10,098 nucleotides of DNA. It comes from Oscillospiraceae bacterium. Its GTDB lineage: Bacteria > Bacillota > Clostridia > Oscillospirales > Ruminococcaceae. Below are positions 5,781 to 10,098 of this stretch, piece after piece. The notes under the pieces are model-generated. The model was given only the letters and a program-made list of their open reading frames with translations, did not search any database and was not told where the DNA came from. A program made the translations under genes and the position numbers. The DNA lies in the NCBI GenBank assembly GCA_015067125.1, contig SVNB01000032.1, positions 1 through 10,098 on the forward strand, given 5' to 3'. Numbering within the stretch: position 1 is the stretch's first letter; every line of letters begins with the position of its first letter.

Positions 5781-7034
5781 TCATTCGTAAAGCGGAAATT
5801 TTTCGCAGAGTTTTGCAACGCCGGCTTTTATTTCCTCCGCGCTGTTTTCATAATCAAAGGTTGCTTTTGCGATAAATTCCGCGATTTTTTTCATTTCTTC
5901 GGTTCCGAATCCCCTTGTGGTAACAGAAGGAGTACCAAGGCGCACGCCGCTTGTCACAAAAGGAGAAGCAGGATCGTTCGGGATCATATTTTTGTTGGCG
6001 GTAATGTTTACGGAATCAAGGCGCTGTTCCAGTTCCTTTCCGGTAACGCCGGTATTGCGCAGATCGAGCATCATAAGATGATTATCCGTTCCGCCGGAAA
6101 CAAGTTTAAGTCCGTTTTCTTCAAGCGCTTTGGCAAGCGTATTTGCGTTTTCAACAATTTTATGCTGATATTCCTTAAATTCCGGTTTAAGCGCTTCGCC
6201 GAAGCATACGGCCTTTGCGGCGATAATATGTTCCAGCGGGCCGCCCTGGCAGCCCGGAAAAACCGCTTTATCTATGGCTTTGGCAAACTGCTCTTTGCAA
6301 AGAATAAGTCCGCCCCTGGGGCCGCGAAGGGTTTTGTGGGTGGTGGTTGTAACAACGTCAGCATAGGGTACGGGGCTTTCGTGCTCGCCTGCGGCAACAA
6401 GACCGGCAATATGCGCCATATCCACCATAAGGTATGCGCCCACTTCATCGCAGATTTTACGGAATTTTGCAAAATCTATGGCTCTGGGATATGCGGAAGC
6501 GCCGGCAACAATGATTTTCGGTCTGCATTCCAAAGCTATTCTTCTTACATCTTCATAATCGATAAGTCCGGTTTCTGCATCCACGCCATAGGGAACAAAT
6601 TTATACGCTTTTCCGGAAAAGTTGACCGGACTTCCGTGGGTAAGGTGTCCGCCCTCCGCAAGGTTCATACCCATGATGGTATCTCCGAATTCCGCAAGGG
6701 CAAAATACGCCGCAAGGTTTGCCTGCGCGCCGGAATGGGGCTGTACGTTTGCGTGGTCCGCTCCAAAAAGTCTGCACGCACGGTCACGGGCTATGTTTTC
6801 CACTTCGTCAACGTATTTGCAGCCGCCGTAATATCTGTGATCCGGATAACCTTCGGCATACTTATTGGTAAGAACGGAACCCATTGCGGCCATAACCGCC
6901 GGAGAAACAAAGTTTTCCGAAGCGATAAGTTCGATATTCCTGCGCTGACGATGAAGTTCTTCCTTCATAACGCCGGCAACTTCCGGATCGCAGGAATTTA
7001 CAAATCCAATGGTATCCATCATATCTTTATACAT
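5781..7034 (-). CDS. glyA: Serine hydroxymethyltransferase
   Basis: A PLP-dependent cytosolic enzyme converting serine and tetrahydrofolate to glycine and 5,10-methylene-tetrahydrofolate, the main one-carbon source for purines, thymidylate and methionine. Diagnostic motifs are IELIASENFVSP, TNKYAEGYPDHRYYGGC, NVQPHSGAQAN, VDMAHIAGLVAAG and the PLP-lysine motif TTTTHKTLRGPRGG (Lys234). Further on are FPGCQGGPLEH, GGTDNHLMMLDLR and SGVRLGTPSVTTRG. It appears intact at 417 aa. The start ATG 7034 has AGGAAG six bases upstream; an in-frame ATG at 7052 gives a longer form without a comparable site. First gene of a probable operon with rarA and a 47-aa membrane protein, from its own promoter, divergent from the lipid kinase operon. 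Confidence 0.97.
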   Translation of the reverse strand: MYKDMMDTIGFVNSCDPEVAGVMKEELHRQRRNIELIASENFVSPAVMAAMGSVLTNKYAEGYPDHRYYGGCKYVDEVENIARDRACRLFGADHANVQPHSGAQANLAAYFALAEFGDTIMGMNLAEGGHLTHGSPVNFSGKAYKFVPYGVDAETGLIDYEDVRRIALECRPKIIVAGASAYPRAIDFAKFRKICDEVGAYLMVDMAHIAGLVAAGEHESPVPYADVVTTTTHKTLRGPRGGLILCKEQFAKAIDKAVFPGCQGGPLEHIIAAKAVCFGEALKPEFKEYQHKIVENANTLAKALEENGLKLVSGGTDNHLMMLDLRNTGVTGKELEQRLDSVNITANKNMIPNDPASPFVTSGVRLGTPSVTTRGFGTEEMKKIAEFIAKATFDYENSAEEIKAGVAKLCEKFPLYE

Positions 7035-7070
7035 TTTTTTCTTCCTTTCCAAGCAAAATACCTGTTATAA

Positions 7071-7099
7071 ATTATAGAATAATCCGGTTCAAAATACAA
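7071..7099 (-). promoter_or_regulatory. Predicted promoter of the glyA operon
   Basis: On the minus strand, TTGTAT (7099-7094), 17 bases, then TATAAT (7076-7071). The predicted start near 7064 gives a leader of about 30 bases, too short for a glycine or folate-type riboswitch. Confidence 0.7.
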
Positions 7100-7146
7100 T
7101 GGATTTTAAACTTTTCTGCTTTTTTCACAATAATTTTTCTTTTTGC

Positions 7147-7175
7147 TTTAAAGAGATATATTTTTATGCTATACT
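7147..7175 (+). promoter_or_regulatory. Predicted promoter of the lipid kinase operon
   Basis: TTTAAA (7147-7152), 17 bases, then TATACT (7170-7175), preceded by TGC (7167-7169), an extended -10. The predicted start is about 25 bases before ATG 7207. Divergent from the glyA promoter with about 45 bases between the -35 boxes. Confidence 0.55.
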
Positions 7176-7206
7176 TTTTATATTACCCATACGGAGGATT
7201 TTCCCC

Positions 7207-8133
7207 ATGAAATACGTATTTATAATCAATCCTGCCGCCGGAAAAGGCGGAAAAGCGGAAGAAACCGCAAAACATATCCGAAGTTTTTTTAAAAACCGCA
7301 AAGAAGAAATCAGCATATATCTTTCCAAATGCCCCGGCGACGCCATTCGTTTTGGCAAGGAATACCCCATCGCAGAAGATGAAGAGGTTTGTTTTGTTGC
7401 CTGCGGCGGTGACGGCACTTTTTATGAAACAGTAAACGGCGCATTCGGCAGACCCGGCGCAAGCTTTGCGGTTTATCCCTGCGGTTCCGGCAATGATTTT
7501 ATCAAATCCATCGGCGGAAAACCGGAAGACTATCTTGATCTTGAAAAACTTGTAAACGGCAGCACAAAAGTGCTTGATGCCATTGATTGCAGCGGACGCA
7601 TCTGTTCCAACGTGTGCAACATCGGTCTGGATTCCGTTATATGCGACCGCATTCCCAAATATAAGCATATTCCCGGTGTTTCCGGTTCCATGGCGTATAA
7701 CATTTCTGTTCTTACCACCGTTCTTGGCGGAATGTTCACCGGCCTTGCAAAACCCATGAAGTTCACTTTTGAAGACGGCGAAGTTCTTGAAGGAAAATTT
7801 CTTATTTCCGTTTTCGGCAACGGAAAAATCTATGGCGGCGGGTATCATCCCGTTCCCATGGCAGAACTTGACGACGGCATTATGGATTTTTGCACCATTG
7901 CGGATGCCAGCGTTTTAAAAATAGCAAAGCTTATCGGCATTTATAAAAAAGGCGAACATATAGAAAATCCGGCATTTAACGGTCTTCTTACAATACGCCG
8001 CTGTACAAAAACAAAAATAGAAAGTCCGGAGGATATGACAGTCTGTGTGGACGGAGAGATTTTTAAAAGCAAATGCGTGGAAGTAAAAATGCTGCCCTCT
8101 TCCCTGCCATTCCGTGTTCCGGCATTTGACTGA
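7207..8133 (+). CDS. Diacylglycerol/lipid kinase family protein (YegS/DgkB type)
   Basis: A soluble or membrane-associated lipid kinase that would phosphorylate diacylglycerol or a related lipid alcohol with ATP. The catalytic fold is clear: INPAAGKGG near 7-15, the nucleotide-binding GGDGTFYETVNG from residue 67, and PCGSGNDF with GSGND at 93-97. The second, beta-rich domain has NVCNIGLDSVICDR, SVFGNGKIYGGGYHP, PMAELDDGIMDF and VDGE near the C-terminus, as expected for this family. Length 308 aa is typical. ATG 7207 has GGAGG (7193-7197) nine bases upstream; the frame is open further up but runs through the promoter. The next gene begins one base after its stop, so the two are probably translationally coupled. 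Whether it recycles diacylglycerol from lipoteichoic acid synthesis (DgkB-like) or acts on another lipid is not visible. Confidence 0.88.
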   Translation: MKYVFIINPAAGKGGKAEETAKHIRSFFKNRKEEISIYLSKCPGDAIRFGKEYPIAEDEEVCFVACGGDGTFYETVNGAFGRPGASFAVYPCGSGNDFIKSIGGKPEDYLDLEKLVNGSTKVLDAIDCSGRICSNVCNIGLDSVICDRIPKYKHIPGVSGSMAYNISVLTTVLGGMFTGLAKPMKFTFEDGEVLEGKFLISVFGNGKIYGGGYHPVPMAELDDGIMDFCTIADASVLKIAKLIGIYKKGEHIENPAFNGLLTIRRCTKTKIESPEDMTVCVDGEIFKSKCVEVKMLPSSLPFRVPAFD

Positions 8134-8134
8134 T

Positions 8135-8632
8135 ATGGAAAGCAGAAGAATAACCCACGCCTTTGCGCCGGTTTTTGATTCCGAAAGCCGTATTCTTATT
8201 CTGGGAACAATGCCTTCGCCGAAAAGCAGAGAGCTTGGATTTTATTATTCCCACCCGCGCAACCGTTTCTGGCCGGTTATGGCAAATATTTTCGGTGAAG
8301 AAATTCCAAAAACGCCGGAATATAAAAAAGCCTTTTGCCTGCGCCACAAAATCGCCCTGTGGGACGTGCTTCGGGAATGCGATATCGAAGGTGCTTCGGA
8401 TTCCAGCATAAAAAACGCCGTTCCGAATGATATTTCAGTCATTCTGAACAGCGCGGATATAAAAGCCGTTTTTGCCACCGGAACAACAGCCGCGAAACTT
8501 TATAAAAAATTCATCGAGCCAAAAACCGGAATTCCGGCAGTTGCTTTGCCTTCCACAAGCCCGGCAAACGCAAAGGCAAAGTTTGAAGAACTTGCGGAAA
8601 AATATAAAATAATTTTGGATTATCTTAAGTAG
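8135..8632 (+). CDS. Hypoxanthine/uracil-DNA glycosylase family protein (UDG superfamily, HDG-like)
   Basis: A 165-residue base-excision repair enzyme of the UDG superfamily, most like the hypoxanthine-DNA glycosylase (family 6) group, which removes deaminated adenine from DNA. Motif 1 is ILILGTMPSPKS (GTMPS at 24-28), followed by GFYYSHPRNRFWPVM (36-46), the very characteristic FYY.HP.N.FW block of this group. Motif 2 is LPSTSPANAK (138-147). ALWDVL and AVFATGTTAAKLY complete the fold. The start is ATG 8135, one base after the upstream stop; the frame opens earlier but would overlap the kinase gene. I see no good ribosome binding site, which fits translation by coupling to the upstream gene. 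Substrate choice (hypoxanthine versus uracil) is inferred from family resemblance only. Confidence 0.85.
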   Translation: MESRRITHAFAPVFDSESRILILGTMPSPKSRELGFYYSHPRNRFWPVMANIFGEEIPKTPEYKKAFCLRHKIALWDVLRECDIEGASDSSIKNAVPNDISVILNSADIKAVFATGTTAAKLYKKFIEPKTGIPAVALPSTSPANAKAKFEELAEKYKIILDYLK

Positions 8633-8665
8633 AAAAACTTTCCGCTTTTTGAGCGGAAGGTTTTT
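8633..8665. terminator. Bidirectional terminator after the glycosylase gene
   Basis: A 14-bp stem (8633-8646 with 8652-8665, one T-G pair) around a TTTTG loop; the outer five pairs are A-T, so T5 runs serve both strands. It directly follows the glycosylase stop and precedes the stop of the convergent lipoprotein gene. Confidence 0.88.
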
Positions 8666-8669
8666 ATTT

Positions 8670-9632
8670 TTATCTTACATTGTAAATAAATTCTTTTTCG
8701 GATATACCCGAGGGAAGTTCTATTTTAATTTTCAAAGGTGATTCTGTATCTTCTTCCAGCATTTTTGAAACTTCAATAATCATCAAAAGCTCATCTCCGC
8801 TTAACGGCAAAAGATCAGGTGCTCCTTTGCTACTGCTACTTCCATTGGAAAATGATACATATCCGCTTCCGTCAGGTTCTACAAGATACGAATAATTTGT
8901 GTCATTAAACGCAGAGAAAATATAACCATCATTGTAATCAACTTCAAATGCGGAATAATCTTCCCACTCCAAGGTGTCTTTTCCCATATTTTTAATATCA
9001 AAACGAATACAAATATAAATGTTTCCGTCTCCCGCTACAATTCCACTTGCGGAATCAGTAGGAGTGTATGTATATGTAGAAAGTTTATCGGCGAAATAAA
9101 CATCTTTTACCGTTAATTCGACAGTATCTGTTTTTGCCATTTCTCCGACGAAAAGTTCGGTTACAGGTTCTTTTTCAGGTTCGGTTCCTTTTATATAAAA
9201 GTTTGAACCAACGCAAAAGAAAGTAACCGGTTCAACAAAGTTATGACTTTCATAGAATTTATAATCCGAGGTCAGTAAATTATATGAAACGAACTCCAGG
9301 CAATCAACATCTTTTAAGCTATTATGGATTTGCATTTTTTCATTTGCCGATTGACCAAACCCTGGTGCATTAAAATAAATACTTCCGGACCAGATGACAT
9401 TGCCTGCATCGTCCAACTCGTGATATTCTATTTCTATTCTATCTATATCTTTATCAAAATTGTTCATTACTTTTATGCTGCAATCGGCAAATGACGAATG
9501 TTCCTCCATAACTACTATGCTGTCTATTGAAATATAATCTTTTTCGATTTCCTTTCCACCGTTTGTTTTCCTGCAAGCCGCAAAGGAAAAAACCATCATC
9601 ATTGCCAGCAATACCGCTATTAATTTTTTCAT
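8670..9632 (-). CDS. Putative lipoprotein with two beta-sandwich-like domains, unknown function
   Basis: A 320-residue protein with a clear lipoprotein signal: basic MKK, a hydrophobic stretch with MMM, and a FAAC lipobox, so Cys20 would be lipidated and the protein anchored on the outer face of the membrane. After a short charged linker, residues about 33-130 form a beta-rich segment (SIKVMNNFDKDIDRIEIEY, then YFNAPGFGQSANEKMQI), resembling FxLYD/DUF5067-like immunoglobulin folds. Residues about 165-320 form a second one (VELTVKDVYFAD, ICIRFDIKNMGKD, FEVDYNDGYIF), resembling DUF4352-type domains. These family suggestions are by pattern only. AGGAGG (9645-9640) seven bases before ATG 9632 makes the start certain. 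Base and codon use look more AT-rich and less biased than in the housekeeping genes, fitting low expression or later acquisition. Its structured leader with a terminator just before the ribosome binding site suggests controlled expression. Confidence 0.8.
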   Translation of the reverse strand: MKKLIAVLLAMMMVFSFAACRKTNGGKEIEKDYISIDSIVVMEEHSSFADCSIKVMNNFDKDIDRIEIEYHELDDAGNVIWSGSIYFNAPGFGQSANEKMQIHNSLKDVDCLEFVSYNLLTSDYKFYESHNFVEPVTFFCVGSNFYIKGTEPEKEPVTELFVGEMAKTDTVELTVKDVYFADKLSTYTYTPTDSASGIVAGDGNIYICIRFDIKNMGKDTLEWEDYSAFEVDYNDGYIFSAFNDTNYSYLVEPDGSGYVSFSNGSSSSKGAPDLLPLSGDELLMIIEVSKMLEEDTESPLKIKIELPSGISEKEFIYNVR

Positions 9633-9652
9633 TTTTTATCCTCCTATAAAAT

Positions 9653-9680
9653 AAAAAAGTGCGCAGCCGAAGCCACGCAC
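9653..9680 (-). terminator. Intrinsic terminator in the leader of the lipoprotein gene
   Basis: On the minus strand, GTGCGTGGC-TTCG-GCTGCGCAC (9680-9659) forms a 9-bp stem, including two G-T pairs, closed by a stable C(UUCG)G tetraloop and followed by six T's, then ATTTT. The T-run ends only seven bases before the AGGAGG of the lipoprotein gene. Either it ends a separate small RNA or it is the 'off' structure of an attenuator. Confidence 0.8.
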
Positions 9681-9815
9681 CGAAAAATACACAGCTCCGA
9701 TTGCTGCTACACAATTTTCACCAAACTGAAGAAGTATGCGAAAATAGAGCGTATATTTTTACCGGAAGATAAAAATACACACTTCAACAGTTTGATATAT
9801 AAAAATTGTGTAGCA
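9653..9815 (-). ncRNA. Candidate structured leader RNA or small RNA upstream of the lipoprotein gene
   Basis: The RNA from the predicted start (about 9814) to the terminator is about 160 nt. P1 is a perfect 14-bp stem (9815-9802 with 9718-9705) beginning at the predicted 5' end. P2 pairs CAAACTG..GAAGTGTG (about 9795-9779) with CATACTTC..CAGTTTG (about 9740-9724) in 15 pairs with a TT/TT internal loop. P3 is TATTTTTA/TAAAAATA with an eight-base loop, leaving a bulge of about 14 bases on the 3' side. A terminator hairpin follows. The 11-mer TGTGTATTTTT occurs twice, once in P2/P3 (9781-9771) and once just before the terminator (9693-9683), offering an alternative pairing partner. I match it to no riboswitch or small RNA I know. 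It could instead be a short inverted-repeat mobile element, but I see no target-site duplication. Confidence 0.45.
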
Positions 9816-9820
9816 AGTTT

Positions 9821-9849
9821 AATATACCACTTTCCAAGAAAAATATCAA
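9821..9849 (-). promoter_or_regulatory. Predicted promoter of the leader RNA and lipoprotein gene
   Basis: On the minus strand, TTGATA (9849-9844), 17 bases, then TATATT (9826-9821). The predicted start is about 9814-9817, at the base of the long leader hairpin, and leaves a leader of about 180 bases before ATG 9632. Confidence 0.65.
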
Positions 9850-9864
9850 CTATAAAAAACAGCG

Positions 9865-9940
9865 GAAGCAGGTGCCCTGAGTGCGAAGCACGAAGAAATA
9901 CCCTTTGGGTACCCCCGTCCTACGGTAATTTGCCTGCTTT
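9865..9940. repeat. Cluster of nested inverted repeats
   Basis: An outer pair GAAGCAGG/CCTGCTTT (9865-9872 with 9933-9940, one G-T pair) encloses three small hairpins: GTGC-GAA-GCAC (9881-9891), TACCC-TTT-GGGTA (9899-9911) and CCGT-CCT-ACGG (9915-9925). It lies immediately upstream of the lipoprotein promoter and adjoins repeat copy B. No coding frame is convincing; it looks like one more module of the dispersed intergenic repeat system. Confidence 0.6.
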
Positions 9941-9942
9941 GC

Positions 9943-10003
9943 GGAACGGTCAAGACCGTTCCCTACAGTAAAACGGGCGGATAATATCCGCCCCTACATT
10001 TTG
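9943..10003. repeat. Palindromic intergenic repeat (copy B)
   Basis: AACGGTC-AA-GACCGTT (9945-9960, perfect) is followed after 14 bases by GGGCGGAT-AAT-ATCCGCCC (9975-9993, perfect) and CCTACATTTT. The same two palindromes occur in the same order and orientation in copy A (3634-3691), where the spacer is 23 bases and the first palindrome has one mismatch. Conserved palindromes with a variable spacer indicate modules kept for structure rather than a recent simple duplication. Confidence 0.8.
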
Positions 10004-10035
10004 TAATCACCTTCAATTTTCAACTGTCAACTCCT

Positions 10036-10098
10036 TAATGCCCTCCGGGTCGCTTGTTATCCCTCTTCCACCGCCGCAAGCGGCGGTCCCCCTTCCCC
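10036..10098. repeat. GC-rich palindromic repeat running off the window
   Basis: ACCGCCGC-AA-GCGGCGGT (10070-10087) is a perfect 8-bp inverted repeat set in CCCTCTTCC...CCCCCTTCCCC. It has the same layout as the CCCTCAGTCACGCC-TGC-GGCGTG part of copy A: a pyrimidine-rich arm, then a GC-rich hairpin. It is probably the start of another repeat block continuing to the right. The stretch 10004-10035 before it holds nothing I can identify. Confidence 0.5.

Noticed and set aside
6078..7070. 330-codon open frame on the plus strand opposite glyA
   Set aside because: Covers the fully recognisable glyA gene antisense, shows the same Phe/Gly/Cys-rich shadow composition and has no family resemblance.
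7035..7206. Riboswitch upstream of glyA
   Set aside because: The predicted leader is only about 30 bases, with no room for a glycine or tetrahydrofolate aptamer.
9642..9698. 18-codon leader peptide (GTG start) ending just before the lipoprotein ATG
   Set aside because: The GGAG before the GTG is only two bases away, too close for initiation, and the peptide has no run of regulatory codons.
9653..9815. 6S RNA
   Set aside because: The rod shape, length and terminator are suggestive, but I see no large central bubble or conserved closing-stem features. Left as an unclassified structured RNA.
9705..9815. MITE-type mobile element at the long inverted repeat
   Set aside because: There is no visible target-site duplication, and the repeat starts exactly at the predicted transcription start and is followed by a terminator, which fits an RNA better. 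Not fully excluded.

Overview
The window reads as an ordinary chromosomal segment of a low-to-moderate GC Firmicute, most likely a gut Clostridia (Oscillospirales-like). The evidence is the set of housekeeping genes with Firmicute-type features: strong AGGAGG-like ribosome binding sites, GTG and TTG starts, near-consensus sigma-A promoters, a FakA-type fatty acid kinase and a CCA-encoding tRNA. Palindromic intergenic repeats of a kind I associate with gut clostridia point the same way. The species cannot be named from this sequence alone.

Layout from left to right: the 3' end of an ABC-transporter solute-binding protein (2-601, +). Next is fakA (785-2407, +), with its own promoter and a stem-loop at the predicted 5' end of its mRNA. 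A bidirectional terminator separates it from a convergent ribokinase-family gene (2462-3355, -), whose promoter overlaps a palindrome. A roughly 370-base gene-free stretch holds palindromic repeats. It is followed by a solitary tRNA-Gln(CUG) (3744-3817, -), divergent from thioredoxin (3975-4289, +). Convergent with trxA is a minus-strand operon glyA - rarA - small membrane protein (7034 down to 4334). Divergent from glyA is a two-gene operon, a YegS/DagK-type lipid kinase followed by a hypoxanthine-DNA-glycosylase-like gene (7207-8632, +). The last gene is a lipoprotein (8670-9632, -). The right end (about 9633-10098) has no gene but contains a strongly structured leader RNA, its promoter, and three blocks of palindromic repeats.

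Most genes are single units or short operons, each bounded by an intrinsic terminator that is usually bidirectional between convergent genes. Functions are general metabolism and maintenance: exogenous fatty acid activation (FakA), one-carbon supply (GlyA), stalled-fork processing (RarA), deaminated-base repair, lipid phosphorylation, redox balance and sugar phosphorylation. There is no phage, transposase, CRISPR or defence locus.

Two items best deserve follow-up. One is the leader upstream of the lipoprotein: promoter, long rod-like hairpin, intrinsic terminator, then the ribosome binding site, the arrangement of a transcription attenuator or of a small RNA ending just before the gene. The other is an easily missed 47-residue single-pass membrane protein encoded after rarA.
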